A DNA stretch of 64,000 nucleotides from Parvularcula lutaonensis (GCF_014651915.1 NZ_BMXU01000001.1:992001-1056000); one strand, 5' to 3'; shown: positions 15,741 to 28,173, numbered from the stretch's first letter. Numbers and translations: made by a program. The notes: generated by a model from the letters alone, not told the origin.

Positions 15741-17207
15741 TCAGCCAACGAGGAACACCGCTGCGAGACCCAAAAAGACAAAGAAGCCAACCACATCGGT
15801 GACCGTTGTCACGAAAACCGCGGAGCTGACCGCAGGATCCTGACCTATCCTGCTGAGCCCCAGCGGGATCAGGATGCCGGCAAGGCCGGCGCACAGCATG
15901 TTGATGATCATCGACGCGGCCAACACGCCGCCCAGCGCCACTGCTTCGGAGCGCGGCTGTCCCGCCAGCAGGCCGTACCAGACCGCCGTAGCCGCCCCCA
16001 TCAGGATGGCGAAGGCCACGCCGTTGATGATCGAGACAGCGGTCTCCTTGTAAACGGCGCGCAATGCCGTGGCGGTGGTGAGGGTCCGTGTGGAGAGGTT
16101 CCGGACCGCGACCGTCATGCTCTGGGTGCCTGCATTGCCCCCCATGGAGGCAACGATGGGCATCAGGATTGCCAGGGCGACCATCTGCTCGATCGTCGCG
16201 TCGAAAAGGCCGATCACGAAGCTCGCCAGGATCGCCGTTCCGAGATTGACGAGCAGCCACACGAAGCGCGACCGCGCCACTTTGATTACAGGCGCATTGA
16301 TCGAGTTGTCCTCGGCGATACCGGCGAGGGCGAGCATGTCTTCGTCGGCCTCCTCCCGGACGACTTCAACGATGTCGTCCACCGTGATCATGCCGACCAA
16401 GCGCTTGGATTCGTCCACGACCGGAGCGGAGATCAGGTTGTATTTCTCGAAGAGGTAGGCAACCTCCTCTTGGTCCATGTTCGCGTCGATAACGATCGGA
16501 TCCGGGGTGCAAAGGTCCTGGATGACAGTATCCCGCTTCGCCTTGATGAACTTGGAGAGCGGTACGGAGCCGATGATCCTGTAGCTCGGATCGACGACGT
16601 AAACGTCGTAAAATCTGTCCGGCAGGCGCTCGACCGACCGAAGCCGATCGAGAATCTGTCCGACATTCCAGTAGCCTGGTGCAGCGAAAACGTCGCGCTG
16701 CATGATCCGGCCGGCCGTATCCTCGTCGTAGTCGAGAGCCGCCTTGAGCGCCAAACGATCGGCGATCGGCATCTCGGCAAGGACTTCGGCCCGCTCCTTT
16801 TCATCAAGATCCTCGAGAACGAAGGCGGCCTCGTCGGTGTCGAGCTCGCTAACCGCCTCCGCAAGCTGCTCCGTTGACAGAGCATCAACGACGATGTCGC
16901 GGGATCCATCCTCAAGCTCGGGAAGGACCTCGAAGGGAAGCTCCGTTCCCTCGATCGCCACGAATTTGCGAGCATCTTCCTCATCGAGCTGTTCGATGAG
17001 GTCCGCGATGTCCGCCGGCTTGAGCTCGGCTACGATCCGCCTGACCTCTTCTGCGTCGCCTTCGTCGATCCGTTCCCGGATCATCCGGACGAAGTCAGAT
17101 GTCAGAGACCCCCGTTCATCAAGCACCGTTTCCTGTTCTTCTTCGGGCTCGATGGTTTCGGGGGGAAGGTCTTCGCGCAGCGGTTCAGGCGTCGTGGTTT
17201 CGGACAC
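15741..17207 (-). CDS. mgtE: Magnesium transporter MgtE
   Basis: Mg2+-gated inner-membrane Mg2+ channel. The 488-aa protein has an acidic N-terminal tail, the MgtE N domain (about 50-150), two CBS domains (about 155-280; VVDPSYRIIGSVPLSKFIKA and APVVDESKRLVGMITVDDIVEVV) and the membrane domain (about 315-488). The membrane domain has the pore motif PIVASMGGNAGTQSMTVAVRNL. The start is a GTG at 17207, preceded by GGAG. No Mg2+ riboswitch fits in the 102-bp gap to DUF1467. Confidence 0.95.
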   Translation of the reverse strand: MSETTTPEPLREDLPPETIEPEEEQETVLDERGSLTSDFVRMIRERIDEGDAEEVRRIVAELKPADIADLIEQLDEEDARKFVAIEGTELPFEVLPELEDGSRDIVVDALSTEQLAEAVSELDTDEAAFVLEDLDEKERAEVLAEMPIADRLALKAALDYDEDTAGRIMQRDVFAAPGYWNVGQILDRLRSVERLPDRFYDVYVVDPSYRIIGSVPLSKFIKAKRDTVIQDLCTPDPIVIDANMDQEEVAYLFEKYNLISAPVVDESKRLVGMITVDDIVEVVREEADEDMLALAGIAEDNSINAPVIKVARSRFVWLLVNLGTAILASFVIGLFDATIEQMVALAILMPIVASMGGNAGTQSMTVAVRNLSTRTLTTATALRAVYKETAVSIINGVAFAILMGAATAVWYGLLAGQPRSEAVALGGVLAASMIINMLCAGLAGILIPLGLSRIGQDPAVSSAVFVTTVTDVVGFFVFLGLAAVFLVG

Positions 17208-17309
17208 GCGTCAGGCAATCTCCAGGTTCGAATTGTCGGGATGCCTTCTACATAGCCTATTTCGCGCGCAAGGCAACGCTGGGTTGCAGCATTCATGCGG
17301 CTTTGCGGC

Positions 17310-17552
17310 CTAGTCGGGCTGGAGCACACCGCTCGAGACAAGAAGGAAGACGACGAACCAGACCGGGATGGCGATCATCGTTGTCAACCGGACCTTGAAC
17401 CAGATCTCCGGATTGACCGGCGCACCGCGGTCGACGCCTTTGGCGTGTTCCTCCGGCTCTTCCCAGACATTGCGCTGCCTGATCGGCAGCACGCAGAACA
17501 GGCATAGCCACCAGATGATGACGAACGAAACGATCGAACCACCAACACCCAT
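17310..17552 (-). CDS. DUF1467 family membrane protein
   Basis: An 80-aa, two-helix protein: helix 1 GGSIVSFVIIWWLCLFCVLPI, a short loop with APVNPEIWFKVRLTT, helix 2 MIAIPVWFVVFLLVSSGVL. It matches the small DUF1467 family found almost only in alphaproteobacteria, usually right after the RNase J gene as here (its ATG lies 1 bp past the rnj stop). Function unknown. Confidence 0.88.
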   Translation of the reverse strand: MGVGGSIVSFVIIWWLCLFCVLPIRQRNVWEEPEEHAKGVDRGAPVNPEIWFKVRLTTMIAIPVWFVVFLLVSSGVLQPD

Positions 17553-17553
17553 A

Positions 17554-19221
17554 TCAGACCCTCAGTATCAGGACGGCAATCTCGGAGCGCTTGCCCCAGC
17601 GCGGCGTCAGCTCCGAGCGGATGGCACGGCGGATCTGGAGTTCCACCTCTCGGTCATCCATGCGGCGAGGCTTGGGCAGCGCGTCGAGCGCTGCGTCAAT
17701 TCCTTCGGTGATGAGGTCTTCAAGAACCTCGCCCTCTTCGTCCTCGGACGGAATCCCCTTGAGGAACACCGGCCCTCGGTCACGGATATTGCCCTTGTCA
17801 TCGATCGCGACAGTCACGACGATGACGCCCTCTTCCGCAAGCCTCCTCCGCTCACGGAGGACATTGTCACCCTCCGGAACCAGGATCTTGCCGTCAAGAT
17901 AAAGCCGTCCCGCGGGCACCTCATCGATCTTCTCGGGCCGGCCCGGTGCGATGCGAATGAGATCGCCGTTCTTCGGCACGATCGACCGCTTGGCACCGAT
18001 GGTCGTCGCGAAGGCACCATGCTCCGCGAGATGGCGGCCTTCGCCGTGGACCGGGATGGCGATTTCGGGCTGCACCATCTGGTACATGTCCTTCAGTTCG
18101 TCGCGGTTCGGGTGGCCGGAGACGTGGACGAAAGCATCCTTCTCGGTGATGACTTCGCAGCCCATTTCAGTGAGCTGGTTCATCAGTTCATAGATCTGGC
18201 GTTCGTTGCCGGGAATGATCTTGGAACTGAAAATGACCGTATCGCCCTCGTTGAGGACGAGCTCGGGGTGTTCGTCGCGGGCAATGCGGGCAAGCGCGGC
18301 GCGGTCCTCACCCTGGCTGCCGGTGCAAAGGTAGAGAACCTTGTCATTCGGCAGGTAGCCTGCCTCGCCAGGATCCACGAAGCTGACGCCATCGGGCAGG
18401 AGGCCAACGTGGCGAGCGACATCCACCATGCGAAGCATGGAACGTCCGAGGAGGCATACGGAGCGATCAGCCTCCACCGCTGCGCGGCAGATCGAGACGA
18501 CGCGGCTGACATTCGATGCGAAGGTCGTCACGGCCACGCGCTGCTTCTGTTTCTTGATAAGCTCGGTGAGCGCTTCGGCCACGTCGCTTTCGGAGCCTGA
18601 ATGGCCATCGGAGAAGACGTTGGTGGAATCGCACATCATGGCGAGGACGCCCTCGCGCCCAAGGGCTTCGAGGGTCTCACGGTCTGTCTTCTCACCCAGC
18701 ACCGGGCGCGGGTCGATCTTGAAATCTCCCGTATGAAGGATCAGGCCGAGGGGTGTACGGATGGCTATTGCGTTCGGTTCGGGGATCGAGTGCGTCAGCG
18801 TGATGTACTCGATGTCGAACGGGCCGAGATCAAAACGCGAGCCGAGATCCTTGATATGGAGCGGCGGGTTGTCGATGCCCACATCGACGAACTTGCGACG
18901 CACGAGCTCTGCCGTGAACGGCGTGGCGTAGATCGGGCCTTCGAAGCTGGGCCAGAGGTGGGCGACGGCGCCGATATGATCCTCGTGCCCGTGGGTCAGC
19001 ACGAGGCCGAGAAACTCCGATCCCTGATCGAGGTCGTCGAGAAGGTAGTCGATATCAGGCGTGATTAGATCGATGCCGGGCAGGTCGTCACCCGCGAAGG
19101 TGACGCCGCAGTCGATCATCATCCATTGGCGATTGCCGGGGGGGCCGAACCCGTAAAGGTTCAGGTTCATCCCGATCTCCCCCGAGCCGCCGAGCGGGAG
19201 GAAGACGAGTTCGTCGGTCAT
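17554..19221 (-). CDS. rnj: Ribonuclease J
   Basis: Metallo-beta-lactamase/beta-CASP ribonuclease with 5'-3' exo- and endonuclease activity in RNA turnover. The 555-aa protein has [17 protein letters not shown] (the HxHxDH zinc motif), [34 protein letters not shown] and the beta-CASP block [16 protein letters not shown], then [11 protein letters not shown] and [13 protein letters not shown]. Normal length. It overlaps coaX by four bases. The order birA-coaX-rnj-DUF1467 is conserved in alphaproteobacteria. Confidence 0.96.
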   Translation of the reverse strand: MTDELVFLPLGGSGEIGMNLNLYGFGPPGNRQWMMIDCGVTFAGDDLPGIDLITPDIDYLLDDLDQGSEFLGLVLTHGHEDHIGAVAHLWPSFEGPIYATPFTAELVRRKFVDVGIDNPPLHIKDLGSRFDLGPFDIEYITLTHSIPEPNAIAIRTPLGLILHTGDFKIDPRPVLGEKTDRETLEALGREGVLAMMCDSTNVFSDGHSGSESDVAEALTELIKKQKQRVAVTTFASNVSRVVSICRAAVEADRSVCLLGRSMLRMVDVARHVGLLPDGVSFVDPGEAGYLPNDKVLYLCTGSQGEDRAALARIARDEHPELVLNEGDTVIFSSKIIPGNERQIYELMNQLTEMGCEVITEKDAFVHVSGHPNRDELKDMYQMVQPEIAIPVHGEGRHLAEHGAFATTIGAKRSIVPKNGDLIRIAPGRPEKIDEVPAGRLYLDGKILVPEGDNVLRERRRLAEEGVIVVTVAIDDKGNIRDRGPVFLKGIPSEDEEGEVLEDLITEGIDAALDALPKPRRMDDREVELQIRRAIRSELTPRWGKRSEIAVLILRV

Positions 19222-19997
19222 GTTTGACCTTTCACTTTGTAACGGCGGGCGATTTCGATGAGCCCGCGAATGGTGAGGTCCTGGTCAAAATGGTCGATCG
19301 CATGGGTCGCGCCCTGGAAGAGCGCGGAGACGCCGCCGGTTGCAACAACCGACATATCCTCTCCGTATTCGGACTTGATGCGGGAGATCATGCCTTCGAT
19401 AAGACCGATATAGCCGTAGAAGACGCCCGACTGAAGCGCCTCCACGGTGGTCTTGCCGATGGCTTTGCCAGGATCGGTAATAGCGATGCGCGGCAGCTGG
19501 GCCGCGGCTTCGTGGAGAGCTTTCTGGCTGAGATAGATGCCGGGTGCGATAACGCCGCCTTCGAAACCTCCATCCTTGCCGACAATGTCGAAGGTGGTCG
19601 CCGTACCTGAATCCACGATAATCAGTGGACCGCCATATTGCATGAAGCCGCCGACAGCGCCGACGAGGCGGTCGGCCCCGGCTTCTGACGGGCGGTCTAT
19701 GCGGACCTCGACGCCGGGAATATCGGCAGTGACCACCATCGGCTCAACGCTGAAATAGCGCCGACTGAGATTGCGGAGGTGGAACAGCGATTGCGGCACC
19801 ACGGTGGAGACGATGCACTCGGTGACGGCGGAGAGATCGCCATGGCCGTTGAGGTTCAGGAGCTGCGCCAGCCAAACGGCATATTCGTCCGCCGTCCGTT
19901 CAGGGATCGTCGCGGAGCGCCAACGCTCGAGCGGCTCGCCATCCCTGACGAGCGCAAAAACCGTATTCGTGTTGCCGACATCGATAGCCAGAAGCAT
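19218..19997 (-). CDS. coaX: Type III pantothenate kinase
   Basis: First step of coenzyme A synthesis. The 259-aa protein has the ASKHA phosphate-1 motif [48 protein letters not shown] (the G-x-D-R substrate site) and [16 protein letters not shown]. Its length is typical. It overlaps rnj by four bases and lies 33 bp after birA. Confidence 0.96.
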   Translation of the reverse strand: MLLAIDVGNTNTVFALVRDGEPLERWRSATIPERTADEYAVWLAQLLNLNGHGDLSAVTECIVSTVVPQSLFHLRNLSRRYFSVEPMVVTADIPGVEVRIDRPSEAGADRLVGAVGGFMQYGGPLIIVDSGTATTFDIVGKDGGFEGGVIAPGIYLSQKALHEAAAQLPRIAITDPGKAIGKTTVEALQSGVFYGYIGLIEGMISRIKSEYGEDMSVVATGGVSALFQGATHAIDHFDQDLTIRGLIEIARRYKVKGQT

Positions 19998-20030
19998 AGG
20001 ATTGCCTTGTGCATGATTGGCAGGGCGAGG

Positions 20031-20747
20031 TCACCTGCGCGCAGCGTCGCCTGCCGCGATTATGCGGTGCTCCCCGGTGGGAAGACGGAGGATCATCCGG
20101 CCGTGCCCGTCGATGTCCTCGAAGATGCCTTCGATGGGTTCGCCAGACGTACGGACGGCCAGCGGCTCGCCCAGCCTCCAGGCGTGGCTTCTCCACGCAG
20201 CGAAGATGTGGGGAGCACCCTGGGCCTCGGCAAGGCTGATCCAGCGCAGGAGCGTCTCGCCGAGACGCTTGCCGAAGCTTTCAGGGTCCGGGGGATCCGC
20301 GTCAAAAGCCGCTGCGGCAGGGAAGGCGGTCGCCTCGGGAGCCTTCCGGAGATTGACCCCGATGCCGATGATGAACGCACGCCGGGTGCTGTCCTCGACC
20401 ATCTCCGCGAGGATGCCTGCGACCTTTTGCTCGGATTTGAGGACGTCGTTGGGCCATTTGAGGGTGAGGTCCTGACTGTCGGCACTGCAAGCGACGAGCG
20501 CATCGCGGACGGCGAGACCTGCGAGGAGGGAGACCGCGCCCGGATGGGAGAGGAGCGCTCGGGTTGCTTCGACGAGGAAGCTGCCGGCGAAGTTTCCCTC
20601 AAGCTGGGCCCAAGGACGGCCTTCCCGCCCCCTGCCCTCGGTCTGCTGTTCAGCGGAGATGAGAAGCGGGAACGCCGCGCCCTCAAAGAAGGCACGGCGC
20701 ACTTCGTCATTGGTCGAGCCGCAGGTGACGAGGCGCTGGTGCCTCAC
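20031..20747 (-). CDS. birA: Biotin-[acetyl-CoA-carboxylase] ligase
   Basis: Attaches biotin to the carboxyl carrier protein of acetyl-CoA carboxylase. The 238-aa protein has the adenylate-binding loop AEQQTEGRGREGRPWAQLEGN, LKWPNDVLKSEQKVAGIL (WPND motif) and IIGIGVNLRKAP. It lacks the N-terminal helix-turn-helix of E. coli BirA, so it should be ligase only. It overlaps nuoN by four bases, the usual arrangement in this class. Confidence 0.94.
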   Translation of the reverse strand: MRHQRLVTCGSTNDEVRRAFFEGAAFPLLISAEQQTEGRGREGRPWAQLEGNFAGSFLVEATRALLSHPGAVSLLAGLAVRDALVACSADSQDLTLKWPNDVLKSEQKVAGILAEMVEDSTRRAFIIGIGVNLRKAPEATAFPAAAAFDADPPDPESFGKRLGETLLRWISLAEAQGAPHIFAAWRSHAWRLGEPLAVRTSGEPIEGIFEDIDGHGRMILRLPTGEHRIIAAGDAARR

Positions 20748-22198
20748 CCTGCCGCCGGGAAGAGCGAACTCGCCGCCGCATCCGCCACGGACGCGAACGG
20801 GCCGACGAGGAAGATGAGGCCTGCCGTCACGATGATGGCCGAAGCCCAGGCGGTAAGGCTGACCGTGCGGTCATTGTCCTTGACGAACTCCGCCGCAGGC
20901 TCAGCAAACCAGATCGTTCTGATCACGGAGAGATAGTAGAAGGTGGCAATGACCGAGGTCACGACCCCGATGATCGCCAGGATATAGAGGCCGCTGTCCA
21001 CCGCCGCCATGAAGACGAAAAACTTCGCGAAGAAGCCGATGAAGGGCGGGATGCCTGCGAGGCTCAGGAACAGTGCGGTAAAGAGCATCGCAAGGCCAGG
21101 GCGGGTCTGCGACAGGCCCGAAAGGTCGGAGATGTTCTCGGCCATCCCCTCCGGACGGCGCATCATCAGGATACAGGCGAAAACGCCAAGGGTCATCACG
21201 AGATAGATCAGCATGTAAGCGACCATGCCGCTGAGGCCGGTCTGCGTCCCCGCGGTCAGGCCGATGAGCGCGTAGCCCATGTGACCGATCGAGGAATAGG
21301 CCATCAGGCGCTTGATGTTCGTCTGGACGATGGCGCTCAGTGCACCGATGACCATCGAAGCCGCAGCGATGAGCCACATGACAGGCTGCCATTGGTCGAT
21401 GAGGCCCGGGAAAGCCTGCACCAGAATGCGGCCGAAGAGAAACATGCCGGCAAGCTTCGGCGCGGCGGCGAGGAAAGCGGTCACCGGAGTCGGTGCGCCT
21501 TCATAAACGTCCGGCGTCCACATGTGGAACGGCGCAGCAGAAACCTTGAAGGCGATGGCTGAGATGAAGAAGACGAGACCGAAGGTCAGGCCGATACCCG
21601 GCTCGCCGGACATACTGGCAGCTGCGATATCCGCGAACTGGGTCGAGCCCGTGTAGCCGTAGATGAGCGAAGCGCCGTAGAGCAGGAAGCCCGAGGAAAG
21701 CGCCCCCAAGACAAAATATTTGAGGCCAGCTTCGGTGGAACGCTTCGAGTCCCTGTTCAGCGTCGCCATGATGTAGACGGAGAGCGACTGGAGCTCGACA
21801 CCGAGATAGACCGAGATCAGGTCCGAAGCCGAGACCATCAGCGCCATGCCGACCGCGCTCAAGAGGACGAGCACGACATATTCAGGGCGCAGCAGCTTCT
21901 CCTGACGGAAAAAGCCGGTGGAGATCAGGAGCGCCACGGCCGCCGCAAGGAACACCGCGATGCGGCCCGAGAGCGAGAAGACATCCGCCCGGAACGCATC
22001 GTCGAAACCGGACGCGGCGGCGGGATCAGGGTTCGGGACAAGGACCGCTGCAATGACGAGAAGCAACGCCCCGAGGAAGGTGAGCTCGCGGGTGCGTTCG
22101 GCCTTGAGGAAGACACCTGCCATGAGCACGGCCATTGCCGAGATGGCAAGGAATAGCTCCGGCAGCAGGAGCTGAACATCGACGAAAGGCTGGATCAT
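20744..22198 (-). CDS. nuoN: NADH-quinone oxidoreductase subunit N
   Basis: Antiporter-like proton-pumping subunit of Complex I, inner membrane. The 484-aa protein has about 14 helices. Typical features are VELQSLSVYIMATLNRDSKRSTEAGLKYFVLGALSSGFLLYG (key Glu and Lys), SAAPFHMWTPDVYEGAPTPVTAFLAAAPK and TNIKRLMAYSSIGHMGYALIGL. It shares one base with nuoM and overlaps birA by four. Confidence 0.96.
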   Translation of the reverse strand: MIQPFVDVQLLLPELFLAISAMAVLMAGVFLKAERTRELTFLGALLLVIAAVLVPNPDPAAASGFDDAFRADVFSLSGRIAVFLAAAVALLISTGFFRQEKLLRPEYVVLVLLSAVGMALMVSASDLISVYLGVELQSLSVYIMATLNRDSKRSTEAGLKYFVLGALSSGFLLYGASLIYGYTGSTQFADIAAASMSGEPGIGLTFGLVFFISAIAFKVSAAPFHMWTPDVYEGAPTPVTAFLAAAPKLAGMFLFGRILVQAFPGLIDQWQPVMWLIAAASMVIGALSAIVQTNIKRLMAYSSIGHMGYALIGLTAGTQTGLSGMVAYMLIYLVMTLGVFACILMMRRPEGMAENISDLSGLSQTRPGLAMLFTALFLSLAGIPPFIGFFAKFFVFMAAVDSGLYILAIIGVVTSVIATFYYLSVIRTIWFAEPAAEFVKDNDRTVSLTAWASAIIVTAGLIFLVGPFASVADAAASSLFPAAG

Positions 22199-23829
22199 CA
22201 GTGCGCCTCGTTCGTGGAAGCGGGGTCAGTCTCCTCGGCACCGGCGAATTGCTCTTCGCCGCGCCGGGCAGCGAGCTGCGCGTTGCGGCGCTCGACAGCC
22301 TCGAGAATCTCGGCGCTGATCGGTGCTGTGGGGACGGCGAAGACGTCGAGGGTCGGGGTCGGACGGACACCGAGGTAAAGGGTCATGAAGCCAAGAACGG
22401 CGAGCATGCCCAGCTCCCGGCGGTTGAGGTCCGGCGTGGTGGGGTCGTCGTTCCTGGGTGGGTCGAAGACAACTTCGCGATAAAGGCGAAGGCCATAGGC
22501 CGCCGAAAAGATCATGCCGAGAGCAGCCAGCGCCGCGACCCACGTATTGATCTGGAACGCGCCGATCATGGTCAGGATCTCACCGATGAAGCCCGACAGC
22601 CCCGGAAGGCCGACATTGGCCATCGAGAAGAACAGGAAGAAGAAGGCGAAGACCTTCATCGACTTGGCAAGCCCCCCGAAGGCCGCGATCTCACGCGTGT
22701 GGCGGCGCTCATAAAGGATGCCGACGCAGAGGAAGAGCGCGCCCGAAATGAAGCCGTGGCTGAGCATCTGGAACATGGCGCCGTCGATGCCCTGCTGGGT
22801 GCCCGTGAAGAGGCCCATGGTGACGAAGCCCATATGCGCCACGGACGAGTAGGCGATGAGCTTCTTCATGTCCTCCTGTGCGAAGGCCACGAGCGATGTG
22901 TAGATGATCGCAATCACCGACAGGGCGAAGACCAAGCCGGAGAAGTAAACGCTGGCGTCAGGGAACATCGGCAGGCTGAAGCGGATGAAGCCGTAGCCAC
23001 CCATCTTCAGGAGGATCGCCGCGAGGACAATCGAGCCACCGGTGGGCGCCTGGACGTGGGCATCGGGCAACCAGGTGTGGACCGGCCACATCGGCATCTT
23101 CACCGCGAAGCTGACAAAGAAGGCGAGCCAGAGCCATTTCTGGGCCTCGAAACCAAAGTCGGTCTGCAGCAGGGTCGGAATGTCCGTCGTGCCCACGGTC
23201 AGGTAGATGTAGATCAGGGCGATCAGCATCAGGAGCGAACCGAGAAGCGTGTAGAGGAAGAACTTGAACGCCGCATAGACACGGTTGGACACGGTCCGGC
23301 CGAAAATCTCGCGGGTCCCCGGACTGCCCCAGATACCGATGATGAGGAACATCGGGATCAGTGACGCCTCGAAATAGACGTAGAAGAGGACGAGATCGAG
23401 CGCCGTGAAGACGCCCATGATCGCGGTCTCGAGAACCAGGAAGGCCACCATGAAGTCACCGACCCGCGACGTGATCGACGTCCAGCTCGCCAGGATGCAG
23501 ATTGGCATGATGAAGGCCGTCAGCAGCACGAAGAGCACGGAAATTCCGTCCACGCCAACCTTGTAGGCGATCCCATTGCCAAGCCAGTTTGCCTGTTCGA
23601 CCAGCTGGAACCCCTCTTGCTGGGGGTCGAAAAGGACGAAGTAGACAAAGGTCGTCATGAGGAAGACCGCGCCGGTCGTCACGAGTGAGACCCAGCGGGC
23701 GGCGTTCGCTGCCTGCTCTTCGTCCGAGTCCGAACGGATACGCCCGTTGAAGATGATCAACGCCGCGCCGACGAGCGGCAGGAAGGTGATCAGCGAGAGC
23801 CAGGGGATAGCTGAGGTGCTTTCAGGCAT
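22198..23829 (-). CDS. nuoM: NADH-quinone oxidoreductase subunit M
   Basis: Second antiporter-like subunit of Complex I. The 543-aa protein contains [18 protein letters not shown] (conserved Glu), [41 protein letters not shown] (conserved Lys) and [17 protein letters not shown]. It has a polar C-terminal tail of about 40 residues ([14 protein letters not shown]...) beyond the last helix, longer than usual. It lies one base from nuoL. Confidence 0.96.
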   Translation of the reverse strand: MPESTSAIPWLSLITFLPLVGAALIIFNGRIRSDSDEEQAANAARWVSLVTTGAVFLMTTFVYFVLFDPQQEGFQLVEQANWLGNGIAYKVGVDGISVLFVLLTAFIMPICILASWTSITSRVGDFMVAFLVLETAIMGVFTALDLVLFYVYFEASLIPMFLIIGIWGSPGTREIFGRTVSNRVYAAFKFFLYTLLGSLLMLIALIYIYLTVGTTDIPTLLQTDFGFEAQKWLWLAFFVSFAVKMPMWPVHTWLPDAHVQAPTGGSIVLAAILLKMGGYGFIRFSLPMFPDASVYFSGLVFALSVIAIIYTSLVAFAQEDMKKLIAYSSVAHMGFVTMGLFTGTQQGIDGAMFQMLSHGFISGALFLCVGILYERRHTREIAAFGGLAKSMKVFAFFFLFFSMANVGLPGLSGFIGEILTMIGAFQINTWVAALAALGMIFSAAYGLRLYREVVFDPPRNDDPTTPDLNRRELGMLAVLGFMTLYLGVRPTPTLDVFAVPTAPISAEILEAVERRNAQLAARRGEEQFAGAEETDPASTNEAH

Positions 23830-23830
23830 G

Positions 23831-25948
23831 TCAGAAGACGATCAGTGAAAGGAGGATGATGACGCCGAGAAGCATCACGAAGGCATAGTGGAAGACGAAG
23901 CCGGTCTGGAGGCTGACAGCCCGCTGGGCACCGATGATCATCAGCTTGGCCAGGCCGTTCGGCCCGCCGCCGTCAATGATCGCCTCGTCACCGTATTTCC
24001 AAAGGACCCGGCCGATGATCCGCGCAGGCTCCTGGAACAGAATCTGGTAGAGCCGGTCGATGTACCAGCGGTTCTTGAGGAACTCGTAGAGAAGGCCGCC
24101 TTCCCTGATCAGGCCAGGCTTGAGCGGATCCTCTCCGAGATACTGGTACATTGCTGCGATCAGGCCGAGCGTGCCGGCGATGAGCGGCGCCCAAAGGACC
24201 CAGATAGGAATGTCGTGGCTGCCGCCATGCTCTTCATCGGCATGGCCATCGTCCGCGTAGGTCGCCTCGGCGCTGTGGCTGTCAGCGTAGGCGTCTGCCC
24301 CATGCTCCGCGCCGTGGCTGTCGCCATCGCCATAGGCAGCCTCGGCTTCATGGGCGATGTGAATGGCGCCGTCCCAGAACTTCTCGGCACCCTTGCCAAC
24401 AAAGGGCTTGTAGAAAACCATGCCAGCGAACACCGCGCCAATGGCCAGCGGGATGAGCGGGATCAGCATGACATTGGGCACGCTGTGCGGGTGCTTGCGC
24501 ACCTCCGCCGGGGCGCGCCACTTGCCGAAGAAGGTCAGGAAGATGAGACGCCAGGAATAAAAGCCCGTCAGGACCGCGGCGAACAGGCCACCGAAGAACG
24601 CCGCCGAGGCGAAGGCCTTGCCGGCCTCGATGCCAAAGAAGGCTTCTTCCAGAATAACGTCCTTGGACACGAAACCCGCAAATCCGACAGGGAACGGTGC
24701 GAAGTCAGGATAGAGGAAGGGCAGCCCGACGCCGGTGATCGCCAGCGTGCCGAGCATCATGCAGATGAAAGTCAGCGGCATCTGCGTGCGCAGCCCGCCC
24801 ATGTTGCGCATGTCCTGTTCATGGTGACTGAAATGGATGACCGCGCCCGCCCCCAGGAACAGCAGCGCCTTGAAGGCCGCGTGGGTGGTCAGGTGGAACA
24901 TCGCCGCGCCATAGCCGCCGAGCCCAGCCGCGAAAAACATGTAGCCGAGCTGCGACGCCGTCGAATAGGCGATGACGCGCTTGATGTCGGTCTGCACGAG
25001 GCCAACCGTCGCGGCAAAGATCGCCGTGGTCAGACCGATCACCGTCACGATGGCCGAGGCTACCGGAGCTGCGGCATAGAGGTCCGACATCCGGCAAACG
25101 AGGAACACACCGGCCGTGACCATCGTTGCGGCGTGGATGAGCGCCGAGACAGGTGTCGGGCCCTCCATGGCGTCGGGCAGCCAGGTGTGCAGCAGGAACT
25201 GCGCCGACTTGCCCATTGCGCCAATGAAGAGAAGCACGCCGATGATCTCGATCGCCGGATAGGTCCGGTCGAGAAACTTGATCGACAGGTCCGACAGGTG
25301 GACGGCTTCGGCAGCGAAGGGTGGCTGCACCATGCCATCGGTACGGATGATGTCGAGGATCGGATCGAACTCGACCGAACCGAAGACGAAATAGCAGGCC
25401 ATGATGCCAAGGCCGAGGCCGACATCGCCCACACGGTTGACGACGAACGCCTTGATGGCCGCATCATTGGCCGATTTCTTGTGATGCCAGAAACCGATCA
25501 GGAGATAGGACGCCACACCCACGCCCTCCCAGCCGAAGAAGAGCTGGAGGAGGTTGTCTGCCGTCACCAGCGCCAGCATCGCGAAGGTGAACAGGGACAG
25601 GTAGGCGAAGAAACGCGACCGCGACGGATCCTCCGCCATGTAACCGATGGAGTAGAGGTGCACGAGCGCCGAAACCGTCGTGATGACGATCATCATGGTC
25701 GCCGAAAGCGCATCGACTCGGACGGCCCAGTTGGCCTGCAACGAACCCGAACGGATCCACTCGAAGAGGACAATGGTGGTTTCGCCCTCGCCAAAGCCGA
25801 CGGCGAAGAAGGTCAACCATGCGAGCACGGCGGCAATCGACACCAGCGAGGTGGTGACGATCTCGGCCGCGCGATGGCCGGAGGTCTTGCCGATCGGCAT
25901 GGCCAGCATGGCACCGAACAGCGGGAGGAGAACGATGAAAGCCTGCAC
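23831..25948 (-). CDS. nuoL: NADH-quinone oxidoreductase subunit L
   Basis: Distal antiporter-like subunit of Complex I with the long lateral helix. The 705-aa protein includes [57 protein letters not shown] and [19 protein letters not shown]. Between about residues 535 and 580 it carries a hydrophilic insertion rich in His, Asp, Ala and Gly ([18 protein letters not shown] onward), before the lateral helix. Other alphaproteobacterial NuoL proteins also have variable insertions there. Confidence 0.96.
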   Translation of the reverse strand: MQAFIVLLPLFGAMLAMPIGKTSGHRAAEIVTTSLVSIAAVLAWLTFFAVGFGEGETTIVLFEWIRSGSLQANWAVRVDALSATMMIVITTVSALVHLYSIGYMAEDPSRSRFFAYLSLFTFAMLALVTADNLLQLFFGWEGVGVASYLLIGFWHHKKSANDAAIKAFVVNRVGDVGLGLGIMACYFVFGSVEFDPILDIIRTDGMVQPPFAAEAVHLSDLSIKFLDRTYPAIEIIGVLLFIGAMGKSAQFLLHTWLPDAMEGPTPVSALIHAATMVTAGVFLVCRMSDLYAAAPVASAIVTVIGLTTAIFAATVGLVQTDIKRVIAYSTASQLGYMFFAAGLGGYGAAMFHLTTHAAFKALLFLGAGAVIHFSHHEQDMRNMGGLRTQMPLTFICMMLGTLAITGVGLPFLYPDFAPFPVGFAGFVSKDVILEEAFFGIEAGKAFASAAFFGGLFAAVLTGFYSWRLIFLTFFGKWRAPAEVRKHPHSVPNVMLIPLIPLAIGAVFAGMVFYKPFVGKGAEKFWDGAIHIAHEAEAAYGDGDSHGAEHGADAYADSHSAEATYADDGHADEEHGGSHDIPIWVLWAPLIAGTLGLIAAMYQYLGEDPLKPGLIREGGLLYEFLKNRWYIDRLYQILFQEPARIIGRVLWKYGDEAIIDGGGPNGLAKLMIIGAQRAVSLQTGFVFHYAFVMLLGVIILLSLIVF

Positions 25949-25951
25949 GTC

Positions 25952-26260
25952 TTAGTTCCGCATCGTGTTGGCAGTCGTCACGGAGATGTCTCCGCGGTTC
26001 CGGAAGAAGGCGACGAGGATCGCGAGGCCGATGGCAGCCTCTGCCGCGGCCACGGTCAGCACCATGAACGCGAAGACCTGGCCGACAAGATCCTGGAGGA
26101 ACATCGAGAAGGCGACGAAGTTGATGTTCACGGCGAGGAGCATCAATTCGATCGACATCAGGATGATGATGACGTTCTTCCGGTTGAGGAAAATACCGAC
26201 GACACCGATCGCGAAGAGGATGCCGGCGACGAGAAGGTAGCTCGAGAGTTCGCCTGCCAT
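25952..26260 (-). CDS. nuoK: NADH-quinone oxidoreductase subunit K
   Basis: Three-helix MrpC-like subunit of Complex I in the proton path. The 102-aa protein has [29 protein letters not shown] with the essential Glu of helix 2, and [21 protein letters not shown] with the second Glu. ATG at 26260, one base after the nuoJ stop. Normal length. Confidence 0.96.
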   Translation of the reverse strand: MAGELSSYLLVAGILFAIGVVGIFLNRKNVIIILMSIELMLLAVNINFVAFSMFLQDLVGQVFAFMVLTVAAAEAAIGLAILVAFFRNRGDISVTTANTMRN

Positions 26261-26261
26261 G

Positions 26262-26900
26262 TCAGATCCCCCGTCCTGTCGGCACTGAAACAACTTCCAC
26301 CGCGTCTTCGCGGCGGCGGCCCACCTGGGCACCGACGTCCTGCGTCTTGATGCCGCGGCGCTCACGGAAGGTCAGCGTGATGGCGCCGACCATGGCCACG
26401 AGAAGGATCAGCCCGGCGATCTGGAAGAAGTGGACATACTTCGTGTACAGAACCATGCCGAGCTGTTCGGCATTGCCCACCTCTTGCCCCGTCACGTCGA
26501 GAACCGTCTCGGTCGGCTGCGTCCGGGCGGCCACGGCGGCTTCGGGGATGTGCCAGTCACCGACGGCGAGGCCGATCAGCGCGACCAGCGCCACGGCAAC
26601 GACACCGCCGAGCGGCGCATAGCGCATATAGTCCGCCCGCAATTCCGCGAAGTCGACGTCGAGCATCATCACGACAAAAAGGAACAGGACGGCAACGGCG
26701 CCGACATAGACGACGACCAGGAGGAAGGCGAGATACTCGGCGCCCATGAGAACGAAGAGCCCTGCCGTCGAAATGAAGGCGAGGATCAGCATCAGGACCG
26801 AGTGAACGGGGTTCTTCGCGAGAATCACCCCGAGACCGCTCAGGATCGTCGAGGCAGCGAAAATCAGGAATGCAAGGTCAGCAAAGCCCATTGGTACCAT
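26262..26900 (-). CDS. nuoJ: NADH-quinone oxidoreductase subunit J
   Basis: Membrane subunit containing the pi-bulge helix that couples quinone chemistry to pumping. The 212-aa protein has [52 protein letters not shown], the family core. Start at 26900 (MVPMGFADL) or the ATG three codons later; neither has a clear Shine-Dalgarno. It is the first nuo gene here: recA, not nuoI, lies upstream, so the nuo cluster is split. Confidence 0.93.
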   Translation of the reverse strand: MVPMGFADLAFLIFAASTILSGLGVILAKNPVHSVLMLILAFISTAGLFVLMGAEYLAFLLVVVYVGAVAVLFLFVVMMLDVDFAELRADYMRYAPLGGVVAVALVALIGLAVGDWHIPEAAVAARTQPTETVLDVTGQEVGNAEQLGMVLYTKYVHFFQIAGLILLVAMVGAITLTFRERRGIKTQDVGAQVGRRREDAVEVVSVPTGRGI

Positions 26901-26984
26901 GAGATCGGGACGACCGGCCGGATGACCGGGCGCCCCCTTAGAAGCTTCGCGGCGCGCTAGCGCAATCGCCTTGCAAGGGAAAGC

Positions 26985-27022
26985 CCCGCCGGGTGGTTGG
27001 AATTCCACCGGACGGGTTTTTT
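26985..27022 (-). terminator. Hairpin between recA and nuoJ, probable recA terminator
   Basis: CCCG..C.GGTGG (26985-26996) pairs with CCACC.G.CGGG (27005-27016) with two mismatches, 8 bp after the recA stop (27030). A T6 run flanks it on the plus strand (27017-27022). On the minus strand, the direction of recA, it is preceded by A6 and followed only by CTTT, so it may act weakly in that direction and let some transcription pass into nuoJ. Confidence 0.5.
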
Positions 27023-27029
27023 CGGGATT

Positions 27030-28097
<1,068 letters not shown>

Positions 28098-28173
28098 GGT
28101 GGGCAATCCTCTCATCTCTGCCAAGCACCAACCTCGTCGGTGGTGCTGCTGAATGCCGTTGACGAGGACAGCC

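Noticed and set aside
17208-17309. Mg2+ sensing riboswitch before mgtE
   Set aside because: The gap is about 100 bp, shorter than an M-box, with no recognisable conserved core.
23888-26350. 820-codon open frame on the plus strand across nuoL and nuoK
   Set aside because: It is antisense to well-recognised Complex I genes, has a highly charged, low-complexity translation and no domain. It is the usual high-GC shadow frame.
26985-27022. Reading the hairpin before nuoJ as a plus-strand terminator
   Set aside because: No plus-strand gene ends nearby, despite the T-run on the plus strand. It fits better as a weak end for recA on the minus strand.
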